NCBI GenBank assembly: GCA_903813345.2
Contig: CAIIXF020000003.1
Location: 535,633-599,632, forward strand
Source: Owenia fusiformis
Taxonomy: Eukaryota; Annelida; Polychaeta; Sabellida; Oweniidae
DNA: 64,000 bases
Direction of reading: 5' to 3'
The notes beneath the pieces were generated by a model, which saw only the letters and a program-made list of their open reading frames with translations, did not search any database and had not been told where the DNA came from. The position numbers and the translations under genes are program-made. Numbering within the stretch: the stretch's first letter is position 1; the number at the start of each line of letters is the position of its first letter. This document shows, piece after piece, positions 22,430 to 33,972 of the stretch.

Positions 22430-24555
22430 CACAGGCTGGTATCGAAAAATTTGTCCGCTGTGACGGAGCGTGCTATTTTGCATAGAAACACTAGGAAACC
22501 CACACAATTTATTTTTTTAATCATATGTTTCGCTATACCAAAGAAAGTTTCTCACTCCATGCAATGGGTATATCATTTGCGGGTAACTTTAACTTTTGTT
22601 TGAAGTCCAACAACGCTAAGAGTAAAACCTATTGAAAACGGCATCGGAGTATCATACTCCAAAATGTACCATTTCTTTTATTTCTTTTTAATGGTACAAT
22701 ATAGTGACACGAAAATATTTACATATGTTTTCAGCATAACTCTGAAGGTATTAATGATATCTTGATGTATTGGTTATTTTTAATATTTTTTATAAAAAAT
22801 AATGTTTACATTTTTTGTCAGCTGTGACGGAGCAGTTTTAACTGTGAACTACGTTAAGAATTTATGATTCAAATTATACCTTTTAAAAGTACCCTTAGAA
22901 GAGAGAACGTCACAAATCACTTTCCTAAATTATGAGAAGTAGCCTCTGAGAGATCTGGGGTAATGTAAATCTGAGATATAAAAATGACCACTCTTAGCAT
23001 TTTTCGGAGGTTTGTACTGAAATCAACATGAATCAACATGGTGTAAACTCAACATTATATTTCTAGTACGTTTTCGCCAAACGTCTTAGAATGTCACGTG
23101 TAATGTAAATTGTTACGCGGAATATGGCATACATTCATGGTTGCGCGGTATTTGTGATACGGGTGAATATGCCATACTCACCTGCGGTATATGGCATATT
23201 CCGCAGGTGAGTATGCGATATTCCGCAGTGAATATGTGATGCATTGACTTCAGTGAATACACGATACTCACCTCCAGAATATGTCATACTCACTTGCGGA
23301 ATATGCCATATACAGCAGGTGAATACATATTCCGCAGGTGAAAAACGTGATACAGAAAGACTTGGTTTGATTGGTTGCGAGAATCGACTCTGAATGTAAA
23401 ACTAGGCTGGATTACCAATACTGTAAGTGCTTCGGGTACTAATATATGAATCCTGGATTGATTGGGTAAGTTTATTACGTGAGATTGGTGAGTGATACTT
23501 CTGCATACGTTGATGTATTCGATAAACTGTACTGTTGATTCAGTAATCATTATAATAATTTATAAAGTTTTACTACTTGTTCGTACAATCGATGCAATTG
23601 ACAATTGCATACTTCCGTATCACGTTCTCATTGGTTAGTGTGTATGCCATATACCGCAGATGAATCTGTCATACACCGCAAGTGAATATGGCATATTCAT
23701 TGCGGAATATGGCATATTTTTGGATCGTGTTTACCGCGTAACAGAAATAGGGATAATATGAATTTATTCGAAATAGCGCACAGACATCCTGCATTCCGAC
23801 AGATGTATAACCTTTTACCACATAATATTACTGTATATAGGTTACCATAAAAATGACCATGTCAGGTGATGGATCCATAGTAGGCACAACGAAAGGCAAA
23901 TACCCTATACTGAAATAAAGTTGACTATCATTTTCATGAGTTACCATGCATAACTTGGATTACAGTACAAACTGAGAAAAGAAGCTTAAAGAGTGGTCGT
24001 ATAATACATCTCAGAATTTGAATTGTGAACTTTTATTCCGTTTTATTTTTCAGAATACTTTACGAAAGAGATTTGATACGCTCCCTCCTCTAACGTGTAG
24101 TTATAAAGATATATATTCTACATCTAAATTCTTAACGTATTTCAGATTTGAAACTGCTCCGTCACAACAAAAAATCTAAACATTATTTTTTATAAAAAAA
24201 ATTAAAAATACCCAATACATAAAGATCTCATTAATACCTTCAGAGTTACGCTGAAAACATATGTAAATATTATCGTGTCGCTATATTGTACCATTAAAAA
24301 GAAATAAAATAAATGGTACATTTTTGAGTATCACATTCCAACGCCGTTTTGAATAGCTTTTACTCTTAGCGTTGTTGGACTTCAAACAGAAGTTAAAGTT
24401 ACCCGCAAATGATATATTCATTGCATGGAGTCAGTAATTTTCTTTGATATAGCAAAACATATGAGTAAAAAAATAAATTGTGTGGATTTCCTAGTGTTTC
24501 TATGCAAAATAGCACGCTCCGTCACAGCGGACAATTTTTTCGATACCAGCCTGTG
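22430..24555. mobile_element. 2.1-kb foldback element with ATTGT target duplication
   Basis: Begins CACAGGCTGGTATCGAAAAA and ends with the complementary TTTTTTCGATACCAGCCTGTG-type terminus. The arms pair over about 600 bp (22430-23030 with about 23940-24555) with modest divergence. ATTGT flanks both sides (22425-22429, 24556-24560). Copy B at 29064 carries the uninterrupted site (CCCATTGACAACAAAGGG), one base different. The loop holds a second element (23112-23742). No transposase is present. Family unknown. Confidence 0.85.
23112..23742. mobile_element. GTTACGCGG-family element, copy 1 (nested)
   Basis: Terminal inverted GTTACGCGG ... CCGCGTAAC. The interior is built of many direct and inverted variants of GAATATGGCATA and CTCACCTGCGGA, giving a palindrome-rich sequence without frames. 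It matches the copy at 35446-35997, including a unique central part (GATTGG.TGCGAGAATCGACT). Confidence 0.8.
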
Positions 24556-24980
24556 ATTGTCAACAAAGGGAAATGCAAGGTTATCCATTCAAACCGCCTA
24601 AAGCGATTTCTTGGGGATCTTCCTCTTGAGTGTCAAGATCCGCGGACCCAGATGACCAAAATTCCACTGAAATTGATTAAATGAGTCCATATGGGAAAAT
24701 GATCCAAGTGCCAGACCGCAACGGCACCAGAAACGGCCTGCCTAGTTGGCTGGCTTTGACATGTACAAGCAATCCTTGAAAGCACTTCCTCCCACTAATT
24801 ACTCACCCCTCTACACCCTTCCTTACTTCACACCCCTGTTAACAAATTCCTTCCTATTATGTAATAATTGTTTATATAATTCTATGTCCTCTAGCTATTT
24901 AGTATTTGAGGTTCGTTTTGGAGTTTGTACAATGTATTCACATAATAAATATTTACCATGTATGAATCAGGCTCAATGAC

Positions 24981-25660
24981 AATGAAGCCAATTGGTAAAT
25001 GCTCTCTCTTTCTGTATTTTCAGAACACTTCCATATGGTACCTTGCCAACATACCATCAGCAATGTCACTTGTGGCGCCTCGTGTAAAGATCTTGCCACA
25101 ATGGTGGAGCATCAACTGCTGTTCCATGACCTGTCAGATGTGAAATCTGAACACAAGAATATGCAAGTAAAGCAAAACTCAATAAACACATTACAAACAT
25201 CCATTTCAACAGGTTCCACTGTCCTGAGTGTACCTGGAACAAGCCAGCATTCTACAAGGGGCAGATAGAGAGGCACATGGCATCATACCTTCCACCATAC
25301 CTTGGTGGTAATCGTATCACTGTAACTTCAACCCCATTGAGCTGATATTGTTGTCCAGAGAAATATGTTGCTCACTACAACAAGGAGGCAAGGAAACTCA
25401 TAAAATCTGAGCGGTGGTCTAAATCTAGTGAGCATGCAATCAAAGAAGAGTGAATTTACTGAAGAGATGGCTTAATCAATTGGAACAAGGAACCAATAAA
25501 TTTAGGCACCTAAATAAACATAAAATAGCGTCTAAAGACAAGAAATGACAACACATCCTTGGCTTTGTTTTTATTATTAGTCATTCATGTTTTTAATTTG
25601 CCATATTTTTCATATTTCATCATTCAATATGATACAAAGTATTATCGCGCGCTAACTTTT
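24981..25660 (+). other. sequence right of copy A; possible degraded transposase end
   Basis: An acceptor-like TCTGTATTTTCAG (about 25010-25022) starts a frame with HTISNVTCGASCKDLATMVE, unrecognised. At about 25290-25420 pieces such as CNFNPIELI and YVAHYNKEARKL, in different frames, resemble the NPIE.IW end of DDE transposases. The evidence is weak. Confidence 0.2.
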
Positions 25661-25674
25661 CTTAAAACATTCAA

Positions 25675-26080
25675 AATAGTGCATTTGAAAGACTTAAGTC
25701 ACACTTTGTCAAATAAGCCAAGAAACAAGAAAAGAATTTAAGTCTACATTCAAACAAATGTTTTTGTTATTTTACTCCTCAACTAGAAAACAGCAACTCC
25801 ACAAAGAAGCAAATCTGGGTAGCAACAGAAGCTGGATTATATGGAGTGAAGGGTGACGAAAATTTGTCATTGCTGATGGATTGATTCGAGACTTTTTTAA
25901 TGCACCTACAGAAAGCTTGGATATAACAAAGGAGTCGCCTACAAAGAAGAGGAGGCTCTCAATTAGTGGATTTGTCAAGAAGATTTAATGATATCAAGTC
26001 AAAGAATCCTATATACAAGCCCAATGACTTTGTCTGGGTTCATATACCAGTGAATAATAATCAGACGAACACCTAAATTT
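25675..26080. repeat. segmental duplication, short copy C
   Basis: Matches copy A from about 21826 to 22405 but lacks the interval that holds the intron-like GTAAGT...TTGTAG stretch. The junction falls in the shared word AAGAA. It joins copy B directly. Its left edge abuts sequence also present near 53055-53100. Confidence 0.8.
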
Positions 26081-27089
26081 GAACTTAACTGTTTAGTTAA
26101 TTTTTTCCATTCTAGCATATTATTATGCAATGTCTTTGATGCCAATATTCTTCATTAATCGTGATTCATATTGATATTTTGACTCTCAGAAAAAATATCA
26201 TCTATTTTTGCAGGTATTATATAGGGCCTTTGTTCATGTTACATGTGTATGATCAGAAGAGCAATATGATTTGTGTTTAATTTTACATAAGTTTAGGTTC
26301 AATGATTCAATTAATGCCAGTGTGAGAGTCGGGATGGAGAAGGAGTTGGAAGGGCATAGAACTAAGTTATGCTATGAAGGTATTCAATGTGACTAAATCT
26401 GAAAATATTTCTGAAGTTGTTAATTCATGCACTGCAATTACACGCTCCATATTGTTTGTTATAGCATTTCATAAACATAATAAAAGAATTACAAAAATAA
26501 GCCTCTAGTTATCTGATATAGATATATTATCAGATCCACTTCTCTCCATTTCCTCCAAATCTAGAACACTTTTTCACTTTTGCACAACAATAATGATTGA
26601 AAGTCCGTATTATTTCATTTTGTTTTTCAATAGTTTTTCGTATTTGGGTTCAAAAATCAGCAACCCTAGATACGAGTCAATAATAACAGTATTTTAAAAT
26701 GATGTACCTGTAGATTGTTCCTAGCATTATGATTTCCCAAAATGCATTGTTCTGAAATATAACTGGAAGTTGTAATAGAAAATTGCTGTTTAGTTCATAA
26801 TGTATAGCTAGTACTTCAGTGTAAATACTCGCATCTGATTGGTCAATCAACAATCAACATTTTTGCCTGTAACAATATCATTGACAGCTTGTGTGACTAC
26901 TTTATCACCCTCCTTTAGCATGACGGTAACGCCACTTCTGATTTATCCAATAAAATGGTTGCGATGAAACAGAAAACCAAGGTTGGTGCATTATTCTTCC
27001 TCCAGAGTATGCATTGATGAGTTTAACTGTAATCACCTAAATTTACCGCTATGCTATAATTTAGAGATCTGTCCAAACTCTAATGTATG

Positions 27090-27403
27090 CTTTAACAAAA
27101 TGCCTGTGCATGCCTGTCTGTCTACCTGCTTACTTGCCTATCTGCCTGCATGACTAGCTGCCTGCATGACTAGCTGCCTGCCTGCTTACCTAATTATCTG
27201 CGCATGCCTGTCTACCTGTGCCTAAATGCTTTCCTGTCTGCTAGCCTGGCTAGCTGCCTTCTTGTCTGCCTGCCTGCTAGCCTGGCTAGCTGCCAACTTG
27301 TCTGACTGACTAGCTGCATGCCTGTCTGTCTGCTTATCTATCTGTCTATCTACCTGCCTGCCGGCCTGCTTAACTACCTACCTACTATCTGCCTGCCTGA
27401 TTG
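27090..27403. repeat. CTGC/CTGT microsatellite, copy B
   Basis: Counterpart of 20418-20755, shorter by some units. Confidence 0.8.
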
Positions 27404-28021
27404 TAAAAAATAATAATATTATGTTGTAGGTATGATACACACAGGCCTGGGAGGGTTCAAGCTAAACAACCTGCTAAGTGTGTTAAATCTACCAACAATA
27501 TAAACAAAGACCTTGTCTAAATGTCAAACTGAAATGAGAAAGGTTGCATCAGATGCCATGGACAATGGTCTTAGGGAAGAAAAGGGATTAAGTAAAGCAG
27601 CAAGTGGATCTATCTACAATAACATCTACATGTATACACTTTCCATTGTTAAGTCATGCATAAGTTTGTGAAAAATAGTTATTTTCAGGCATTATTCATG
27701 AATAATAATTATTTTAAATTACCTTCATATGATTAAAAAATTGTAAAAATATTGTTGTAAATTCAAATGAAATAACTGTACAATGTTCACAGTACCAGTG
27801 AATATTTTAATTAAATAGAGAATCATATCTAGCCTGTGTAATGTACAGAAAAATTCTTTTGAAAGGTGCAAAAGATTACTTGCATTAAACATCACAGTAA
27901 TGAAACCAAAGAGTATGTTGGTTAAACTAGATCTATTTGCAAAAAAACTCAATGCCCAATCAAGTTTTACTGCTACAAAGGCATAAAATACTCTCGCAAC
28001 CCTATTTACAATAAAAAGAAA

Positions 28022-28449
28022 AGGTTTCATTGAAAATTGTCAAAAATGGCGACAACTTAGAGCAAGGGATGACACATTTTCAGATATGATGGAAATGCTT
28101 GGCATGAATAGAATGAATGTGGATACAATGACTAAGTGCAATTCTAAATGTTGATTGGTTCAAACTGTTTAAACACACTCAGTATTCTTGTGAAGTCATG
28201 TACATGGTGAAGAATAAATTCCTACATTGGAGGAAATTCAAAGAGGAGAACATTATTTTGGTTGGACTTATGCTTGGACCAAAGGAGGCCAAGAAACATA
28301 TGAATGACTATTTGAATTCCCTTGTAAATGAACTATTGGAACTTGAAAGAGGTATATATCGAGAAAATCTTGGTAAACTTGGAAACTTCTTTAGACTAAC
28401 GCTTATGTGTGTTGAATCCCTGCATGTAGGAAGTGTGTGGGGTGTATAG
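28022..28449 (+). pseudogene. EnSpm/CACTA (Tnp2-type) transposase remnant, copy B
   Basis: Less damaged than copy A. 28022 onward encodes ENCQKWRQLRARDDTFSDM in one frame, and from 28147 a second frame gives NVDWFKLFKHTQYSCEVMYM, then KEENIILVGLMLGPKEAKKH, and ends ESLHVGSVWGV before a stop. The catalytic regions on either side are missing or unrecognisable. It was probably part of a spliced transposase gene, now dead. Confidence 0.65.
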
Positions 28450-28865
28450 GCCTTTTAGAATGAGTGCATTTGAAAGACTTAAGTCACACTTTGTCAAATA
28501 AGCCAGGAAACAAGAAAAAAATGCTGCTGCGGACGATATTTTTATAAGTCTACATTCAAACAAATGTTTTTGTTATTTTACTCCTCAACTAGAAAACAGC
28601 AACTCCACAAAGTAGCAAATCTGGGTAGCAACAGAAGCTGGATTATATGGAGTGAAGGGTGACGAAAATTTGTCATTGCTGATGGATTGATTCGAGACTT
28701 TTTTAATGCACCTACAGAAAGCTTGGATATAATAAAGGAGTCACCTACAAAGAAGAGGAGGCTCTCAATTAGTGGATTTGTCAAGAATGTAAGTATATAT
28801 TGATTAAATAGTAAACCAGACTAACCCAAACATTAAGTATTATTGTATTATTATTATATTGTAGA

Positions 28866-29130
28866 CCCCAGAGGATGTACCATATAATTATGAAGCTGCC
28901 CCTGATCACATTAACTCAGCCAGTCAAAATAATAAGAAGATTTAATAATATCAAGTCAAAGAATCCTATATACAAGCCCAATGACTTGGTCTGGGTTCAT
29001 ATCCCAGTGAATAATAATCGGACAAACACCTAAATTTGCAAATAATTGGCATGGTCCTTACCCATTGACAACAAAGGGAAATGCAAGGTAATCCATTCAA
29101 ACCGCCTAAAGCGATTTCTTGGGGATCTTC
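28866..29130 (+). mobile_element. fossil of a retroelement integrase C-terminal region (copy B)
   Basis: Same remnant as 22225-22424 but uninterrupted by the foldback, so its parts lie together here, including PNDLVWVHI and a later VIHSNRLKRF-like stretch. It is broken in several places, with no LTRs identified. Confidence 0.5.
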
Positions 29131-29488
29131 CTCTTGAGTGTCAAGATCAGCGGACCCAGATGACCAAAATTCCACTGAAATTGATTAAATGAGTCCATAT
29201 GGGAAAATGATCCAAGTGCCAGACCGCAACGGCACCAGAAACGGCCTGCCTAGTTGGCTGGCTTTGAAATGTACTAGCAATTCTTGCGAGCACTTCCTCC
29301 CACTAATTACTCACCCCTCTATACCCTTCCTTACTTCACTAACATCCCTGTTAACAATTTCCTTCCTATAATGTAATATTGTTTATATAATTCTATGGCC
29401 TCTAGCTATGTATTTGAGGTTCGTTTTGGAGTTTGTACAATGTATTCACATAATAATTATTTACCATGTATGAATCTGGCTCAATGAC

Positions 29489-29988
29489 NNNNNNNNNNNN
29501 NNNNNNNNNNNNNNNNNNNNNNNNNNNNNNNNNNNNNNNNNNNNNNNNNNNNNNNNNNNNNNNNNNNNNNNNNNNNNNNNNNNNNNNNNNNNNNNNNNNN
29601 NNNNNNNNNNNNNNNNNNNNNNNNNNNNNNNNNNNNNNNNNNNNNNNNNNNNNNNNNNNNNNNNNNNNNNNNNNNNNNNNNNNNNNNNNNNNNNNNNNNN
29701 NNNNNNNNNNNNNNNNNNNNNNNNNNNNNNNNNNNNNNNNNNNNNNNNNNNNNNNNNNNNNNNNNNNNNNNNNNNNNNNNNNNNNNNNNNNNNNNNNNNN
29801 NNNNNNNNNNNNNNNNNNNNNNNNNNNNNNNNNNNNNNNNNNNNNNNNNNNNNNNNNNNNNNNNNNNNNNNNNNNNNNNNNNNNNNNNNNNNNNNNNNNN
29901 NNNNNNNNNNNNNNNNNNNNNNNNNNNNNNNNNNNNNNNNNNNNNNNNNNNNNNNNNNNNNNNNNNNNNNNNNNNNNNNNNNNNNNNN
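29489..29988. other. assembly gap (500 N)
   Basis: Exactly 500 N, a conventional gap size. It hides the end of copy B, the left edge of the following LTR element and that element's left target flank. Confidence 0.99.
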
Positions 29989-30452
29989 ACTAATAGATTA
30001 AATGAGATAATTGGATTGTACATCCAGAGTTCACGAGACGAGATTCAGAGGTTTTGTCTACGCATTCCTTTCCCACCAAATTCTGCCAAATTCTCAAACT
30101 TTCAGTAAACATCCAAGATTCCTGGGCAGAAAATCATCACTATTTCTTATTGACTTTCTATAGAATTAAACATTCATTTTTCGGCCAATTTTAGTTAATG
30201 AGATTTCTTCATATTTTATTGGATAAGACCTCTTATTTCGGCTCTGCCCACCTCAAAATTAACATTATAAAAGAGGCATTTTTAGCATTGAAACCTCAGA
30301 ACCTCGTTGCGTGAACTCGGGACTAACCAAAAACTGTAAGTAACCGATTGAAATGATATTTTTGGACTTTAACTTTTCTTTAATAAATTTATATTTTAAA
30401 CTATATTTGTTTTCATGTTTTGTAAAAGATAGAGAGACTCAACTTCGCCACA
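29989..30452 (+). repeat. 5' LTR (left edge cut by gap)
   Basis: Ends GCCACA. It carries a TATA-like ATTATAAAAGAGGC at about 30265 and an AATAAA-type word near 30381, consistent with promoter and polyadenylation functions. Confidence 0.75.
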
Positions 30453-30453
30453 A

Positions 30454-30472
30454 TTGGTGGCAGTGGTGGGAT
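30454..30472 (+). promoter_or_regulatory. primer binding site
   Basis: TTGGTGGCAGTGGTGGGAT directly after the 5' LTR; the TGG start and this consensus are typical of tRNA-primed Ty3/gypsy-like elements. Confidence 0.7.
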
Positions 30473-31780
30473 AAATTGACTAGGTTCCGCCCTGGTCAAG
30501 GCCCACATTTCTGTGGCCTTTGTATTGTCTCAATATTTTATTGCATAAGCATGAAAACATTTGAAAATTATTTAGAAAATAATCGGTGGATGGCAAACGT
30601 ATTGGATTTAGTTGTAGTTTGATAATGATAAGTTAGGTAATTCGTTAATTATATAAGCATAATCTGTCAGTTTATTAAAGTAAAACCTTCGTGTTTGTGA
30701 AACAAATGGAACACTTTTGTTTTGTGGAATAACTTAGAAAGTAAGTGTTGTTTTGACTAAGAGAGTTTAGATAAATAACAATATTCCATGTTACGAGGTT
30801 ATGCTGTATTAACTGACAGATTACTTTTCATCACTTTAGTATAGAAATATGACAATGTTAACTTTGCAGTAAGAATAAACATTGAGAATGTTTAGGATAA
30901 TGCAAGGCTAACTGTAAAGCATCATTTTCATACATATAGATTTGGCAATTGGCTAATATTTTTGTGTTGAGATAAAACTGTTAGGAGAACAATGAAATAA
31001 GAGAATAAATATTCTTTTGAATGTTCTATGCAACCAAATGACTTTTATCAAATGAAGCGAAATATGGGATTAACCTGCTGTAATCAGAAATTCATGACAC
31101 CTAATTCACTGAACAAATGAAACATCAAACCACTAAACTATCAATCCCTTTTACTTAACCATAGGATAAATGCATGGATCTATAATAACTCAAATAATTA
31201 ATTTAAACCAAAACATTGCTTTACAATTGGTCAGTCATGTTTTGATCAGTAAGTCTTTAAACTATATAGACACTAATATATGTTATTTACTTCATATGAT
31301 CAATGTTACATTTGTTTTATAACCAAATGATCAGAAATTTCTGAGGTTTCAAAATATAAAAACATTTTTTCACATTTTTAATTTGTCATTTTTACATTAA
31401 TTTTAATCATCGTCATCAAGATATTTATTAGTTTTTATGTGTTACCAAATGTGATAAGATTTTTAACCAATTAAATGACAGAATTCTTGTTAAGATGAAA
31501 ATGACAGACAATGATATATGATGAGAAACTTTGCAATGTTTTCTTTCAATGTTTATATGTTTTCATAATTGTTGGCAGAACAGTGAAAAATACAAGTTTT
31601 TTATAAATAAAGTAAAAACTCATTAGCCTTAAAGATCTTGAACATAACTAACCAAAACCTCTATATTAGTGTATAAACTTTATAAATGTATATATCTATA
31701 TAATCTGTATCACATTACATTAATAACTGTGTACTTTTTAGCATGTAAATGTACATAAAAATACTTGTTTCGGACTTTAA

Positions 31781-32247
31781 TGAACTAATAGATTAAATGA
31801 GATAATTGGATTGTACATCCAGAGTTCACGAGACGAGATTCAGAGGTTTTGTCTACGCATTCCTTTCCCACCAAATTCTGCCAAATTCTCAAACTTTCAG
31901 TAAACATCCAAGATTACTGGGCAGAAAATCATCACTATTTCTTATTGACTTTCTATAGAATTAAACATTCATTTTTCGGCCAATTTTAGTTAATGAGATT
32001 TCTTCATATTTTATTGGATAAGACCTCTTATTTCGGCTCTGCCCACCTCAAAATTAACATTATAAAAGAGGCATTTTTAGCATTGAAACCTCAGAACCTC
32101 GTTGCGTGAACTCGGGACTAACCAAAAACTGTAAGTAACCGATTGAAATGATATTTTTGGACTTTAACTTTTCTTTAATAAATTTATATTTTAAACTATA
32201 TTTGTTTTCATGTTTTGTAAAAGATAGAGAGACTCAACTTCGCCACA
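31781..32247 (+). repeat. 3' LTR
   Basis: If it starts at TGAACTAATAG (31781) and ends GCCACA, it is 467 bp with TG...CA ends. The polypurine tract before it is not obvious, so the exact start is uncertain. Confidence 0.65.
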
Positions 32248-33796
32248 TGTACACCAGTCTGTAGGTCAGCTATGTGAACCAATACATAGACGTCAAGTAG
32301 AATACAACCAATAAGTATTACATATTTTACGTGCCATGCATATATCTTTAAGTAAAGGCTCTGGTAGTAGATCAGCTATGTGAACCAATATATAGACGTC
32401 AAGTAGAATACAACCAAAAATTATTACATATTTTACGTACCATGCACATATCTTTAAGTAAAGGCTCTGGTTGTATACCAGTCTGTAGGTCAGCTATGTG
32501 AACCAATACATAGACGTCAAGTAGAATACAACCAATAATTATTACATATTTTACGTACCATGCATATATCTTTAAGTAAAGGCTCTGGTTGTACACCAGT
32601 CTGTAGGTCAGCTATGTGAAACAATACATAGACGTCAAGTAGAATACAACCAAAAATTATTACATATTTTACGTACCATGCATATATCTTTAAGTAAAGG
32701 CTCTGGTAGTAGATCAGCTATGTGAACCAATATATAGACGTCAAGTAGAATACAACCAATAATTATTACATATTTTACGTACCATGCACATATCTTTAAG
32801 TAAAGGCTCTGGTTGTATACCAGTCTGTAGGTCAGCTATGTGAAACAATACATAGACGTCAAGTAGAATACAACCAATAATTATTACATATTTTACGTGC
32901 CATGCATATATCTTTAAGTAAAGGCTCTGGTAGTAGATCAGATATGTGAACCAATATATAGACGTCAAGTAGAATACAACCAAAAATTATTACATATTTT
33001 ACGTACCATGCACATATCTTTAAGTAAAGGCTCTGGTTGTATACCAGTCTGTAGGTCAGCTATGTGAACCAATACATAGACGTCAAGTAGAATACAACCA
33101 ATAATTATTACATATTTTACGTACCAGGCATATATTTCCAAGTAAGGGCTCTGGTTGTACACCAGTCTGTAGGTCAGCTATGTGAACCAATACATAGACG
33201 TCAAGTAGAATACAACCAAAAATTATTACATATTTTACGTACCATGCATATATCTTTAAGTAAAGGCTCTGGTTGTACACCAGTCTGTAGGTCAGCTATG
33301 TGAAACAATACATAGACGTCAAGTAGAATACAACCAAAAATTATTACATATTTTACGTACCATGCATATATCTTTAAGTAAAGGCTCTGGTAGTAGATCA
33401 GCTATGTGAACCAATATATAGACGTCAAGTAGAATACAACCAATAATTATTACATATTTTACGTGCCATGCATATATCTTTAAGTAAAGGCTCTGGTAGT
33501 AGATCAGATATGTGAACCAATATATAGACGTCAAGTAGAATACAACCAAAAATTATTACATATTTTACGTACCATGCACATATCTTTAAGTAAAGGCTCT
33601 GGTTGTATACCAGTCTGTAGGTCAGCTATGTGAACCAATACATAGACGTCAAGTAGAATACAACCAATAATTATTACATATTTTACGTACCAGGCATATA
33701 TTTCCAAGTAAGGGCTCTGGTTGTACACCAGTCTGTAGGTCAGCTATGTGAACCAATACATAGACGTCAAGTAGAATACAACCAATAATTATTACA
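32248..33796 (-). repeat. 118/106-bp tandem array encoding a TM2-like segment
   Basis: About 14 near-identical units, with GACGTCAAGTAG recurring every 118 or about 106 bp (the short form lacks the TTGTACACCAGTCTG part). On the minus strand each unit is open and reads LYLKIYAWYVKYVIIIGCIL then LDVYVLVHIADLQTG. It lies just downstream of the TM1 exon of the receptor gene, same strand. The phase after an AG (CCAGAG|C) fits that exon's end. YLK......KYVIIIGCIL resembles the YIK.SSP.LNN.I.LGC.L start of GABA-B receptor TM2. I infer an exon-derived minisatellite; a chance resemblance is possible. Confidence 0.55.
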
Positions 33797-33972
33797 CAGG
33801 TCATAATCGGCCATTCGTCTTTTATCATTCTAGAATATTAAATTAGCAAGTTGATGCAAGCTAAACTGTTATAGCTGATATCATTGTTATATATTGTATT
33901 GTCGGAATTCTGTTTAAGTGATAACTGTTTTTCATATATATATCAATGGTATACAATGGAATAGATGATGTA

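Larger units (their letters stand above)
19192..24980. repeat. segmental duplication, copy A
   Basis: Nearly identical to copy B (26085-29488) in two blocks, 19192-19669 and about 20376-24980, except where copy A carries the foldback at 22430-24555; the interval 19670-20375 (mostly a foldback at 19670-20363) is replaced in B by different sequence. It includes the EnSpm remnant, an integrase fossil and a CTGC/CTGT microsatellite. The few substitutions seen suggest a recent duplication. Confidence 0.85.
26085..29488. repeat. segmental duplication, copy B (truncated by the gap)
   Basis: Co-linear with copy A. It lacks both foldback insertions of A and ends at the run of N. Between 26571 and 27043 it has sequence not found in A, AT-rich and without a recognisable gene. 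Confidence 0.85.
29989..32247 (+). mobile_element. non-coding LTR retroelement (LARD/TRIM-like), left edge in gap
   Basis: Two direct copies of at least 464 bp (29989-30452 and 31784-32247) with one difference noticed bracket 1.3 kb of AT-rich interior without gag or pol. A primer-binding-site-like sequence follows the left repeat by one base. It looks non-autonomous and young. Its right end abuts the tandem array at 32248, so it probably inserted into that array. Confidence 0.75.

Noticed and set aside
23112-23742. A CRISPR-like array suggested by the many short repeats
   Set aside because: The repeats are irregularly spaced, in both orientations and enclosed by transposon termini; the DNA is from an animal.
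25772-28784. Minus-strand frames TNPLIESLLFFVGDS... and PFLFIVNRVARVFYAF...
   Set aside because: Antisense to the EnSpm-associated sequences; no splice or family support.
32399-33728. Frames PEPLLKDMCMVRKICNN... in the 118-bp array as a separate protein
   Set aside because: Same repeat read in another register; only the VIIIGCILLDVYVLVHIAD register resembles a known membrane segment.
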